A stretch of DNA of 64,000 bases from Microbacterium sp. UFMG61 (GTDB lineage: Bacteria; Actinomycetota; Actinomycetes; Actinomycetales; Microbacteriaceae): the NCBI RefSeq assembly GCF_015354505.1, contig NZ_JACAFP010000014.1:1-64000 (forward strand). The letters are read 5' to 3'. The translations under genes and the position numbers were made by a program. The first letter of the stretch is position 1; each line of letters starts with the position of its first letter. The notes under the pieces were generated by a model. It did no database searches and was not told the DNA's origin. It saw only the letters and a program-made list of their open reading frames with translations. Below are positions 27,039-35,088 of this stretch, in pieces.

Positions 27039-27731
27039 TCAGTCGGCGAGGGCGAGAGCGCGGAAGGCGTCGCGTTCGCGGAGGTGCTCGCGGCGGCTCG
27101 CGGCGGCCGCGGCCGTGGCCTCGGCGATGCGCGGCGGCACCTGCATGCCGGTCGTGCGTCGGTAGAGCTCGTCGATGAGTTCGGTCGCGAGCCCGACGAG
27201 CTTGGCGATCTCGCGATCGTCACGGTCGATCCACACGCATCGCGGCTCGTCGTGGATGGGAGCGAAGTCGACGTGCTCCTCCCAGACGAACAGTGTGCGC
27301 TCGGCGCCGAGCACGTGCTGCTGCCACCACACCTGACGCAGGTAGGTGCGCGGGATGCCGCGGAACGCCTTGTTCGTTGTCTTGATCTCGGCGAGCTTGA
27401 CGCGTCCGTCCGCATCGACGGCGATGCCGTCGGGTGTCGCGAGGTGGCGGTGCTCGACCTCGGCGCGGAAGAGTGCGGACGACGGAAGGATGCCGTGCGT
27501 CGCCGCCACCCAGGCGGCGATCTCGGGCTCACGACGCCGGCCATGGTCGGTATAGGCGTTGCCGCCGAAGCGGGGTCCGCCGCCGAGCTTCGAGTCGGCG
27601 GCGCGAGCGATCGACCTTTCGCTCGTGAGTCCTGCGACATCGGTCGCGGTGATGCCGCGTGAACGGGCACGCATCCAGGCCACCCGGTCGCGCGAGTCCG
27701 CGACGATGCGAGCGTGGAGTTCCGGGGTCAC
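27039..27731 (-). CDS. YqaJ-type viral recombinase/exonuclease domain protein
   Basis: A 230-residue PD-(D/E)XK nuclease of the lambda-exonuclease/YqaJ family. The core motifs are visible in order: SRGITATDVAGL, the GRRREPEIA segment with the first acidic residue, LATPDGIAVDADG with the metal-binding Asp, and LAEIKTTNKAF with the E-x-K pair. QVWWQQHVLGAERTLFVWEE follows as in phage enzymes. It has no adjacent annealing protein or phage gene, so it is a solitary chromosomal copy. Such solitary copies are common in actinobacteria; a DNA repair role is possible. Confidence 0.82.
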   Translation of the reverse strand: MTPELHARIVADSRDRVAWMRARSRGITATDVAGLTSERSIARAADSKLGGGPRFGGNAYTDHGRRREPEIAAWVAATHGILPSSALFRAEVEHRHLATPDGIAVDADGRVKLAEIKTTNKAFRGIPRTYLRQVWWQQHVLGAERTLFVWEEHVDFAPIHDEPRCVWIDRDDREIAKLVGLATELIDELYRRTTGMQVPPRIAEATAAAAASRREHLRERDAFRALALAD

Positions 27732-27813
27732 CTATCGAGCGTAACCCCGGTCGCCGACCCTCCGGTCCCGTACACGCCGCACCCGGCGTCCCTCGTCGTC
27801 TGCGCGGGCGCGA

Positions 27814-29178
27814 TCAGCCGAGTGCGGGCCAGCTCTCGGGCCCGGTCGATCCTGCGGCGTACTCCTCGAGGGGCACATCGCCTCGGCGCCAGGCCTCGAG
27901 GATCGGTGCGACGATGCGCCAGCACTGCTCAGCGGCATCGCCGCGCACGGCCAGCATCGGATCGCCGTCGAGCACGCCCGACAGCACTTCGGCGTAGGCC
28001 TTGAGCGCGCCCTCGCCGAGTTCGGCCGACAGGGTCGCGCGCTCCAGTTCGAACGGATCCTCTGCGGCGTTGAGGTTCAGCTCGAGCGAGATCCGGTCGG
28101 GTCCCAGGGAGAACCGCAGCACGGCGCCGTCCGACGAACCGCTGAGCCCTGTCGGAATATGCCTGACGGGGCGGAAGCGCACGACGATCTCGGTCGACGG
28201 CGTGCTGAGCGCCTTGCCCGACCGCAACCGGAAGGGTGTGCCCGCCCAGCGGCTGTTGCGCACCTCGAACGTGGCCTCGGCGAGCGTCTCGGTCTGGCGT
28301 TCGGGATCGACTCCCGGCTCGTCGACGTACGACGGCTTCTCCGTGCCGCCGACCGTGCCTGCGGTGTACCGCGCCCGACGCGACGACGCCACGGGGTCGT
28401 CGTCCCACACCGCGGTCGCGCGGAGCACGGCGCTCGTCGCCTCGCGGAAGTCGACCTGGTCGAGCGTCGTGGGCTCTTCCATCGCGAGTACGGCGAGCAC
28501 CTGCAGGAGGTGGCTCTGGATCATGTCGACGAGCGCCCCGGCGGAGTCGTAGTAGCCCGCGCGCCCCTCGAGAGCGAGCGATTCGTCGTAGACGATGTCG
28601 ACAGACTCGATGCTCTCGGCCGACCAGAGGGGCTCGAGGATCCGGTTGGCGAAACGTGCGCCGAGCAGATTCAGCGTGGTGGAGCGACCGAGGAAGTGGT
28701 CGACCCGGAAGACCTGACTCTCCGGCACCAGCGCCGTGAGTGTGCGGTTCAGCTCGCGGGCACTCGCCTCGTCGGTGCCGAAGGGCTTCTCCATGACCAG
28801 AACCGCTCCGTCGGGCAGCATCTCGGCGGTGAGCGCCGCGATGGATGCCGCGGCGACCGCGGGCGGCACGGCGAAGTAGATCGCGACCTGTCCGGTGCGT
28901 CCCTGCAGCAGCGCCCGCAGGTCGTCGGGTTCGGTGATGTCGGTGCGCACGTACGACACGTCGACGCGCGCGGCGGCCTCTTCGGCATCCATCGTCGCGA
29001 AAGCCGTGCGGACGACGGTCTGGAGTTCGGCGTCCGTCCAGTCCTCGCGGTCCGCGCCGATGATGTGCACCGCGCGTTCGGGCTCGCGCAGCAGCAGCTG
29101 TCCGAGGGCGGGAAGGAGGAGGCGGGAGGTGAGATCGCCCCCGGCTCCGAGGATCACGAGCGTCGTCGCAGCGGCCAT
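27814..29178 (-). CDS. zwf: Glucose-6-phosphate dehydrogenase
   Basis: A 454-residue G6PDH, oxidising glucose 6-phosphate to 6-phosphogluconolactone with NADP. The nucleotide-binding motif VILGAGGDLTSRLLLPAL opens the protein. The active-site signature FRVDHFLGRSTTLNLLGARFAN contains catalytic His161. It is shorter than the usual 480-510 residues. It also stands apart from the tal-zwf-opcA cluster usual in actinobacteria, so it is likely a second, divergent copy. The ATG at 29178 directly precedes the fold; longer frame upstream is not supported. It is divergent from the GH15 gene with 51 bp between starts. Confidence 0.88.
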   Translation of the reverse strand: MAAATTLVILGAGGDLTSRLLLPALGQLLLREPERAVHIIGADREDWTDAELQTVVRTAFATMDAEEAAARVDVSYVRTDITEPDDLRALLQGRTGQVAIYFAVPPAVAAASIAALTAEMLPDGAVLVMEKPFGTDEASARELNRTLTALVPESQVFRVDHFLGRSTTLNLLGARFANRILEPLWSAESIESVDIVYDESLALEGRAGYYDSAGALVDMIQSHLLQVLAVLAMEEPTTLDQVDFREATSAVLRATAVWDDDPVASSRRARYTAGTVGGTEKPSYVDEPGVDPERQTETLAEATFEVRNSRWAGTPFRLRSGKALSTPSTEIVVRFRPVRHIPTGLSGSSDGAVLRFSLGPDRISLELNLNAAEDPFELERATLSAELGEGALKAYAEVLSGVLDGDPMLAVRGDAAEQCWRIVAPILEAWRRGDVPLEEYAAGSTGPESWPALG

Positions 29179-29229
29179 GACCCCACCGTAACCCGTCCAC
29201 CCCGTCGACAGTCGTGTCACAATCGGTCG

Positions 29230-31023
29230 ATGCCCGCTCCGATCGAGGACTACGCCCTGCTCAGCGACTGCCGCACCGGCGCGCTCGTCTCGAAGGAGGG
29301 CAGCATCGACTGGCTGTGCCTGCCTCGCTTCGATGCGCCGTCGCTGTTCGGAGCACTGCTGGGGGAGGCGCCGAACGGATGCTGGACCCTGCGTCCGCTC
29401 GATGAGACGGCGACTTCCGAGCGGCACTACGTGTCGGACACGTTCATCCTCGTCACCCGGTGGGAGACGCCGGACGGCGTCGCGGAGGTCCACGAGTTCA
29501 TGCCGCTGCAGCCGTCACGCACCGATGTCGTACGCAGGATCGTCGGTATCGCCGGTCGCGTCGAGTTCGTCACGGAGCTGCGGCTGCACTTCGATTACTC
29601 CCGTCGGCTGCCCTGGGTGCGGCAGGTAGGCACGAGCGAGGAGCCGGCCCTGCGCGCGACGGCGGGGCCCGAAGCGGTGATCGTGCGCGGAGTACGACTC
29701 GTCGCGGAGGATCACCGGCATCGGGGGACGCTCACGGTCTCGGCTGACGACGTGCGCGACCTGACCCTCAGCTGGTTCCCCTCGCATGAGCATCCGCCGG
29801 CGCCGCTCGACGTCGACGACGCGTTCGCCGCCACGCGGTCGTGGTGGCAGGGCTGGGCGAGCGGGATCCAGCACGACGGTGCCTACCGCGCCGAGGTCGT
29901 GCGGTCGCTGCTGGTGCTGCGGGCGCTCACGAACAAGGACACCGGAGGCATCGTCGCCGCGGCCACGACGTCGCTCCCCGAGGAGTTCGGTGGCTCGCGC
30001 AACTGGGACTACCGCTTCGTCTGGCTGCGTGATGCCGCCCTGACACTCGAAGCGCTCATCGCTCACGGGTTCCTCACCGAGGCCCATCACTGGCGTCGCT
30101 GGCTGCTCCGCGCCGTGGCCGGTGAGCCGAACGAGGTGCAGATCATGTACGGGATCGCGGGGGAGCGCGACCTCATCGAGCGCGAGCTCACGAGCCTGCC
30201 CGGCTATGGCGGTGCGGCACCGGTGCGGATCGGCAACGGAGCGGTCGACCAGTATCAGGGAGATGTGATCGGTGAGGTGCTCGTCGCGCTCGAGTGCGCG
30301 CGGATCGCCGGGCTCGAGGAGGGCAGCTTCTCGTGGCCGCTGCAGCGCGCGCTCATCGAACAGGTGATCGCCTCGATCGACCGCCCCGACAACGGCATCT
30401 GGGAGATCAGGGGCGAGCCGCAGTGGTTCACGCACTCCCGCGTGATGATGTGGGCGGCGCTCGACCGTGGAGTCCGTGCCGTACAGGAGCACGGGCTCGC
30501 GGGTGATGCCGATCGCTGGGCCGCGGTGCGCGATTCGCTGAGGGACGAGATCGACGAGCGCGGGGTGGATGCCGATCACGGGTACTTCGTGCAGCACTAC
30601 GGTTCGACCGAGGTCGACGCCTCGCTGCTCGTGCTCCCGCAGGTCGGCTACTGCGCGCCCGACGACCCGCGGATGCTCCGTACGGTCGACCAGATCGAGC
30701 GCACGCTGCTCACCGACGGATTCCTGCGGCGATATCGCACGGAGTCCGGCGTCGACGGACTCGACGGGGGAGAGCATCCGTTCATCGCCTGCAGCTTCTG
30801 GCTGGTCGAGCAGTATGCGACGACCGGTCGTCTCGACGAGGCCCGCGACCTGATGGAGCGATTGGTCGGCATGGCCAACGACCTCGGTCTGCTGTCGGAG
30901 GAGTACGACGTCGGGCAGGACCGGCAGGCGGGCAACACCCCTCAGGCGCTCTCGCATCTGAGTCTCATCCGGGCCGCCGACGCGCTCGCCGGCCACGGGG
31001 GTCGTGCTGCCCACCGGCGATGA
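29230..31023 (+). CDS. Glycoside hydrolase family 15 protein (trehalase/glucoamylase-like)
   Basis: A 597-residue cytoplasmic GH15 enzyme with an N-terminal beta-sandwich (IEDYALLSDCRTGALVSKEG and SIDWLCLPRFDAPSLFGALL) and an (alpha/alpha)6 catalytic barrel. The general-acid region GGSRNWDYRFVWLRDAAL lies near residues 255-272 and the second catalytic region at GEHPFIACSFWLVEQYA. Actinobacterial members of this architecture include trehalases as well as glucoamylase-like enzymes, so the sugar is left open. No signal peptide is seen. Adjacent to a divergent G6PDH, it could feed glucose into the pentose phosphate pathway. Confidence 0.85.
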   Translation: MPAPIEDYALLSDCRTGALVSKEGSIDWLCLPRFDAPSLFGALLGEAPNGCWTLRPLDETATSERHYVSDTFILVTRWETPDGVAEVHEFMPLQPSRTDVVRRIVGIAGRVEFVTELRLHFDYSRRLPWVRQVGTSEEPALRATAGPEAVIVRGVRLVAEDHRHRGTLTVSADDVRDLTLSWFPSHEHPPAPLDVDDAFAATRSWWQGWASGIQHDGAYRAEVVRSLLVLRALTNKDTGGIVAAATTSLPEEFGGSRNWDYRFVWLRDAALTLEALIAHGFLTEAHHWRRWLLRAVAGEPNEVQIMYGIAGERDLIERELTSLPGYGGAAPVRIGNGAVDQYQGDVIGEVLVALECARIAGLEEGSFSWPLQRALIEQVIASIDRPDNGIWEIRGEPQWFTHSRVMMWAALDRGVRAVQEHGLAGDADRWAAVRDSLRDEIDERGVDADHGYFVQHYGSTEVDASLLVLPQVGYCAPDDPRMLRTVDQIERTLLTDGFLRRYRTESGVDGLDGGEHPFIACSFWLVEQYATTGRLDEARDLMERLVGMANDLGLLSEEYDVGQDRQAGNTPQALSHLSLIRAADALAGHGGRAAHRR

Positions 31024-31034
31024 CCCCGCCTGAT

Positions 31035-31064
31035 TTGAGAAGAGCGGATGCCGTGGGGTACAGT
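31035..31064 (+). promoter_or_regulatory. Housekeeping promoter of rplJ-rplL
   Basis: TTGAGA (31035-31040) and TACAGT (31059-31064) are separated by 18 bases. Transcription would start near 31071, at the head of the L10 leader. Confidence 0.65.
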
Positions 31065-31070
31065 TGTCGT

Positions 31071-31200
31071 AACCGAAGACCGCTGGTCATCGTCGTGCGC
31101 GTGAGTGCATGAGGATCGAAGCTCTGCTCAGCAGGGGCCCGCGCAGGACACGAACTTCCAAAGCTCCGTGCGCTTGCGCCGGAGCTTTTCTGTTGCCAGG
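31071..31200 (+). ncRNA. Ribosomal protein L10 leader (autoregulatory mRNA element)
   Basis: The long untranslated region before rplJ ends in a hairpin AAAGCTCCG/CGGAGCTTT (31160-31188) followed by TTTTCTG, which resembles an attenuator. L10 leaders upstream of rplJL are known to bind the L10-(L12)n complex and repress translation. Position and the late hairpin fit this; a covariance-model match was not possible here. Confidence 0.6.
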
Positions 31201-31256
31201 GGTCGGAACCGGTGCCTCACCGCCGTGAGGCATCTCGTACACACCAAGGAGTGACC

Positions 31257-31745
31257 ATGGCGCAGAAGGATGCATCGGTCGCCGAGCTCACGAAGTCATT
31301 CGAGAACTCGACTGCCGTTCTGCTGACCGAGTACCGCGGTCTGACGGTTGCCCAGCTCAAGGAGCTGCGCAACAGCATCCGTCAGGACGCTGAGTACGCC
31401 GTGGTGAAGAACACGCTGACCAAGATCGCCGCCAACAAGGCTGGCATCACCGCGCTGGACGACGACCTCAAGGGTCCGTCGGCCGTCGCGTTCGTGCACG
31501 GTGACTTCGTCGCCACTGCCAAGGCTCTTCGTGACTTCGCCAAGGCCAACCCGCTTCTCGTGATCAAGGCCGGCATCTTCGAGGGCAACGCCCTCTCTGC
31601 CGACGAGGTCAACAAGTACGCCGCGCTCGAGAGCCGTGAGGTTCTGCTGGCGAAGGCTGCGGGCATGATGAAGGCCACGATGGGCAAGGCTGCCGCCACC
31701 ATCGATGCTCTTCGCGAAAAGCTGGAGACCGCTGAGGCCGCGTAA
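31257..31745 (+). CDS. rplJ: 50S ribosomal protein L10
   Basis: A 162-residue L10, the base of the ribosomal stalk that carries L7/L12 dimers. It has the family opening [21 protein letters not shown], then [22 protein letters not shown] and the C-terminal L12-binding helix. ATG at 31257 follows AAGGAGTG. The gene continues with rplL after 50 bp. In-frame codons upstream lie in the leader and are not coding. Confidence 0.97.
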   Translation: MAQKDASVAELTKSFENSTAVLLTEYRGLTVAQLKELRNSIRQDAEYAVVKNTLTKIAANKAGITALDDDLKGPSAVAFVHGDFVATAKALRDFAKANPLLVIKAGIFEGNALSADEVNKYAALESREVLLAKAAGMMKATMGKAAATIDALREKLETAEAA

Positions 31746-31795
31746 GCGACCCGACGTTCTCGTTCAACAAACCCCATCTATCTAGGAGATACATC

Positions 31796-32173
31796 ATGGC
31801 TAAGCTCACCACTGAGGAGCTGCTCGAGCAGTTCGCCGGCCTGACCCTCGTCGAGCTCAACGACTTCGTCAAGGCGTTCGAGGAGAAGTTCGAGGTCACC
31901 GCTGCTGCCCCCGTCGCCGTTGCCGGCGCAGGTGGCGGAGCTGCTGAAGAGGTTGAGGAGAAGGACTCCTTCGACGTCATCCTCGAGGCTGCTGGCGACA
32001 AGAAGATCCAGGTCATCAAGACCGTCCGCGAGCTCACCTCGCTGGGTCTCGGCGAGGCCAAGGCTGTCGTCGACGGTGCTCCCAAGGCCGTGCTCGAGGG
32101 CGCGAACAAGGAAGCAGCCGAGAAGGCCAAGGCTGCCCTCGAAGAGGCAGGCGCCACGGTTACCCTCAAGTAA
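31796..32173 (+). CDS. rplL: 50S ribosomal protein L7/L12
   Basis: A 125-residue L7/L12. The N-terminal dimerisation helix ([20 protein letters not shown]) is joined by an Ala/Gly hinge to the globular domain, with [20 protein letters not shown] and [18 protein letters not shown] that recruit translation GTPases. A very strong ribosome site (TAGGAGATA) fits its multi-copy need. A terminator hairpin follows 51 bp later. Confidence 0.98.
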   Translation: MAKLTTEELLEQFAGLTLVELNDFVKAFEEKFEVTAAAPVAVAGAGGGAAEEVEEKDSFDVILEAAGDKKIQVIKTVRELTSLGLGEAKAVVDGAPKAVLEGANKEAAEKAKAALEEAGATVTLK

Positions 32174-32224
32174 TCCGTTCCAGGTCGCGGCATAGCGCCT
32201 CGCCCTGGAAGCGTCTGAACGCTT

Positions 32225-32258
32225 CACGAAAGCCCCGGGTCCGCCCGGGGCTTTCGTG
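32225..32258. terminator. Hairpin terminator between rplL and lacI-like gene
   Basis: Perfect 15-bp stem CACGAAAGCCCCGGG with complement and loop TCCG. It serves rplL; on the other strand it could also stop the convergent LacI-family gene, which ends at 32377. The rest of 32174-32376 holds no gene. Confidence 0.85.
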
Positions 32259-32376
32259 CGTCCGGGAGCGGTGGGGTCGGCTCACGACCCGGAGCCGCCG
32301 GTGATAGGTCGTCGAGCGAGGACGGCGGAGCCGCCCGAGACGAAAAGCCGTGCATCCGCCGGCGGACGCGGAGGCG

Positions 32377-33381
32377 TCAGCGGCGTCCGGCTGTCGAGTT
32401 CCGCACGACCAGGACGGATGCCGACACGATGCGCTCGAGAGGGGACTCGGGCTGCTCGATCTGCTGGTCGAGCAGTCGTACGGCCTCGTGCCCCTGCTCG
32501 CGGGGTGCCTGTCGGATGGTCGTGAGGGCGAACATGTCGGCGTGCTCATGGTCGTCGACACCGACGATGCTGAGCTCCGTCGGCACGGCGATGCCCAGGC
32601 GGCGAGCCGCGACCATGGCGCCGATCGCGGCTTCGTCGCAGACCCCGACCACAGCGGTCGGTCGCAGACGACGGTCGCCCAGCAGTTCGACCGCGGCGGC
32701 GTAGCCGCCCGGCATTGTCGGAGGGGAGTGGGCGACGCGCACGCGCTCGGCGAGACCCGCCGCGGCCATCGCCTCACGGTACCCGGCGATGCGGCGCGCG
32801 TCGCCGAAGCTCTGGGCATCCGCATCCGTCGAGCCGCCGACGAAGGCGATCTCCCCGTGGCCGAGCTCGATGAGGTGCTCCGTGGCGATGCGGCCCGCCG
32901 CCACGTCGTCGATCGACACCGCACTCGACCCCTCGCTGTAGGGTCCCACACTCACGAGCGGTCGTTCCGAGCGCTGCAGGCGCTCGAGCTCCTGCGCGCT
33001 GGGCTGGATGCCGACGGCGATGATGCCGTCGAATCGTCGCCCCGGCAGCACGGTGTCGAAGAGGCGCTCGCGTGTCTCGCTGCCCTCGCGGATGCCGTAG
33101 AGGGCGAGCTCGTAGTCGCGCTCGAACAGCGCGTCCTGGATGCCTGCGAGGAGCTCGGCGAAGAACCAGCGGTCGACCGGAGGCATGATCACGCCCACCG
33201 TGCGGGTGCGCCCGGTGGCCAGGCTCGTGGCGGAGGAGTGCGCGACGTACGAGAGGTCGCTCGCGGCATCCTCGACCCGCTGACGTGTCGCATCCGAGAC
33301 GTATCCCCGTCCGCTCAGCGCGCGGCTCGCCGTGGCCTTCGACACGCCTGCACGCGCTGCGACGTCAGCGATCGTGCTCAT
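32377..33381 (-). CDS. LacI-family transcriptional regulator
   Basis: A 334-residue sugar-responsive repressor. The N-terminal helix-turn-helix and hinge read TIADVAARAGVSKATASRALSG and GYVSDATRQRVEDAASDL. The periplasmic-binding-like effector domain starts at RTVGVIMPPVDRWFFAELLAG and contains the typical VGVCDEAAIGAMVAARRLGI and SIVGVDDHEHADM segments. It is divergent from a carbohydrate ABC importer, and several central-CG palindromes lie between them. It is therefore the likely local repressor. The effector is unknown. Confidence 0.93.
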   Translation of the reverse strand: MSTIADVAARAGVSKATASRALSGRGYVSDATRQRVEDAASDLSYVAHSSATSLATGRTRTVGVIMPPVDRWFFAELLAGIQDALFERDYELALYGIREGSETRERLFDTVLPGRRFDGIIAVGIQPSAQELERLQRSERPLVSVGPYSEGSSAVSIDDVAAGRIATEHLIELGHGEIAFVGGSTDADAQSFGDARRIAGYREAMAAAGLAERVRVAHSPPTMPGGYAAAVELLGDRRLRPTAVVGVCDEAAIGAMVAARRLGIAVPTELSIVGVDDHEHADMFALTTIRQAPREQGHEAVRLLDQQIEQPESPLERIVSASVLVVRNSTAGRR

Positions 33382-33462
33382 CGGTCCTCCTCGACCAGTC
33401 CCATCGCGCGGCGGCCCCACCCGGTCGCGCCGATGACAGCGTAGTACCTCGGACGCGAGAAA

Positions 33463-33474
33463 GGAACCGGTTCC
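33463..33474. promoter_or_regulatory. LacI-type operator candidate 1
   Basis: GGAACCGGTTCC is a perfect 12-bp palindrome with central CG, as LacI-family operators have. It lies 82 bp upstream of the regulator start, placed for autoregulation. Confidence 0.65.
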
Positions 33475-33486
33475 ATAGTGACTCCG

Positions 33487-33500
33487 AGGGAGCGCTCCCA
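33487..33500. promoter_or_regulatory. LacI-type operator candidate 2 (CebR-like)
   Basis: AGGGAGCGCTCCCA has a perfect 12-bp palindromic core. It differs at one base from the TGGGAGCGCTCCCA operator known for the Streptomyces LacI-family cellobiose regulator CebR. It sits just upstream of the importer promoter. Confidence 0.65.
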
Positions 33501-33528
33501 TTCGAGCTCCGGAACGCGGGGGGAATGG

Positions 33529-33556
33529 TTGCGAGCTTGTGACCAACGCTTATTGT
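33529..33556 (+). promoter_or_regulatory. Promoter of the sugar importer operon
   Basis: TTGCGA (33529-33534) and TATTGT (33551-33556) are separated by 16 bases. Operator candidate 2 lies upstream and candidate 3 about 30 bases downstream, giving a repressible arrangement. Confidence 0.55.
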
Positions 33557-33587
33557 GTCTGGCGCGCGGACCCCGATAGGTTGTCCT

Positions 33588-33599
33588 GGAATCGGTTCC
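33588..33599. promoter_or_regulatory. LacI-type operator candidate 3
   Basis: GGAATCGGTTCC is candidate 1 with a single mismatch in one half-site. It lies in the untranslated leader of the importer operon, where bound repressor would block elongation. Confidence 0.6.
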
Positions 33600-33665
33600 C
33601 GATTCTGTGCCGAGGGGCGGCGCAGGATGAGCGGGGGGGCCGTGAAACTCGAAGAGGAGAATCAC

Positions 33666-34985
33666 ATGGGTCTGTCACAGCGTTCACGGCGTTACGCGCC
33701 GATCGCTCTGCTGGGAGTCGCGGGTATCGCGCTCGCCGGCTGTGGTGCCCCCGGCGGCACGGACGGCGGAAGCGAAGGCGGAGGCGGAGGCGACAACACC
33801 GTCACCATCTACGGCACGATCGTCGAGGGCGAGGCCGAACTCCTCGCGGAGTCCTGGGCGGACTTCGAAGAAGAGAACGACATCGAGATCAAGTACGAGG
33901 GCAGCCAGGACTTCGAGACCCAGCTCGGCACACGCGCGCAGGGCGGCAACCCGCCTGACATCGCGATCTTCCCGCAGCCGGGTCTGTTCGCGGACTATGC
34001 GTCGCGCGACCTGCTGAAGCCGGCGCCCGAGGCGGTCAAGGCGAATGCCGAGGAGTACTGGACTGAGGGGTGGGTCGAGTTCGGCACGTACGACGGCACC
34101 TTCTACGGCGCGCCGCTGATGGCCAGCGTCAAGGGCTGGATCTGGTACTCGCCGACGAAGTTCGCCGAGTGGGGCGTCGAGGAACCGACGACCTGGGACG
34201 AGCTTCTCACCCTCACCGAGACGATCAAGACCGCGAGTGGCAAGGCTCCCTGGTGCGCCGGCTTCGAATCGGGCGTCGCGACCGGCTGGCCCGGCACCGA
34301 CTGGATCGAGGACCTCGTGCTCCGCAACGCGGGCCCCGACGTGTACGACCAGTGGGTCAAGAACGAGATCCCGTTCACCGACCCGCAGATCAAGGAAGCC
34401 TTCGACGCGACCGGTGAGATCCTGCTCAACCCGGAGTACGTCAACGCCGGCTTCGGCGACGTGCGCTCCATCAACTCGACCGCATTCGGTGACGTCGCGG
34501 CGCAGGTCGCCAGTGGCGAGTGCGCGCTGACCCACCAGGCCTCGTTCCTCTCGGGCTTCTACCCTGATGGCACGAACTTCGCCGAAGACGGAGACGTCTG
34601 GGCGTTCCTGACGCCGAGCCAGAACGCAGACGAGACGCTCATCACCGGTGGTGGCGAAATCGTCGGTGCGTTCAGCGACGACGAGGCGACGCAGAAGGTG
34701 CTCGAGTACCTGTCGAGCCCGGAGTGGGCGGACAGCCGCCTCGCCCTCGGCGGAGTGACGTCGGCGAACAAGGGCGTGAACCTCGATGTGGTCGAGGATC
34801 CCATCCTGCAGGAGTCGATCAAGCTGCTCCAGGACGACTCGATCACATTCCGCTTCGACGGTTCCGACCAGATGCCCGGTGCTGTCGGCTCGGGGACCTT
34901 CTGGAAGGGCATCGTCGCGTGGGTGAACGGCACCTCGACCGATGAGGTCCTGACCCAGATCGAGACCGGCTGGCCGTCCAGCTGA
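33666..34985 (+). CDS. Carbohydrate ABC transporter, substrate-binding lipoprotein (AglE-like)
   Basis: A 439-residue extracellular solute-binding protein, lipidated at the Cys of ALAGC near residue 24, followed by a Gly-rich linker. The mature domain begins at VTIYGTIVEGEAELLAES. It contains the ligand-cleft segments FETQLGTRAQGGNPPDIAIF and YGAPLMASVKGWIWYSPTKF that I associate with alpha-glucoside binding proteins such as AglE. The ATG at 33666 is favoured by GAAGAGGAGA upstream; earlier in-frame starts would hide the signal peptide. Two permeases follow. No ATPase is in the operon, so a shared MsiK-type ATPase is expected, as in other actinobacterial sugar importers. Confidence 0.85.
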   Translation: MGLSQRSRRYAPIALLGVAGIALAGCGAPGGTDGGSEGGGGGDNTVTIYGTIVEGEAELLAESWADFEEENDIEIKYEGSQDFETQLGTRAQGGNPPDIAIFPQPGLFADYASRDLLKPAPEAVKANAEEYWTEGWVEFGTYDGTFYGAPLMASVKGWIWYSPTKFAEWGVEEPTTWDELLTLTETIKTASGKAPWCAGFESGVATGWPGTDWIEDLVLRNAGPDVYDQWVKNEIPFTDPQIKEAFDATGEILLNPEYVNAGFGDVRSINSTAFGDVAAQVASGECALTHQASFLSGFYPDGTNFAEDGDVWAFLTPSQNADETLITGGGEIVGAFSDDEATQKVLEYLSSPEWADSRLALGGVTSANKGVNLDVVEDPILQESIKLLQDDSITFRFDGSDQMPGAVGSGTFWKGIVAWVNGTSTDEVLTQIETGWPSS

Positions 34986-34993
34986 TCGGATGA

Positions 34994-35021
34994 GGTGGGC
35001 CGCCCCGATGGGCGGCCCACC
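34994..35021 (+). terminator. Intercistronic hairpin after the binding protein gene
   Basis: Perfect 12-bp stem GGTGGGCCGCCC / GGGCGGCCCACC with loop CGAT, no T-tract. Such hairpins between binding protein and permease genes usually stabilise the upstream message or reduce read-through, giving excess binding protein. Confidence 0.7.
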
Positions 35022-35088
35022 GTCTCACCCTCGGTCCGCGCATCGCTGCGCGGACCGGTGATCAGCTCCGTCTCATGAAGGGGAATCC

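Noticed and set aside
27039..27731. YqaJ-type gene as sign of a prophage
   Set aside because: No other phage gene, integrase or attachment repeat is nearby; solitary copies occur in chromosomes.
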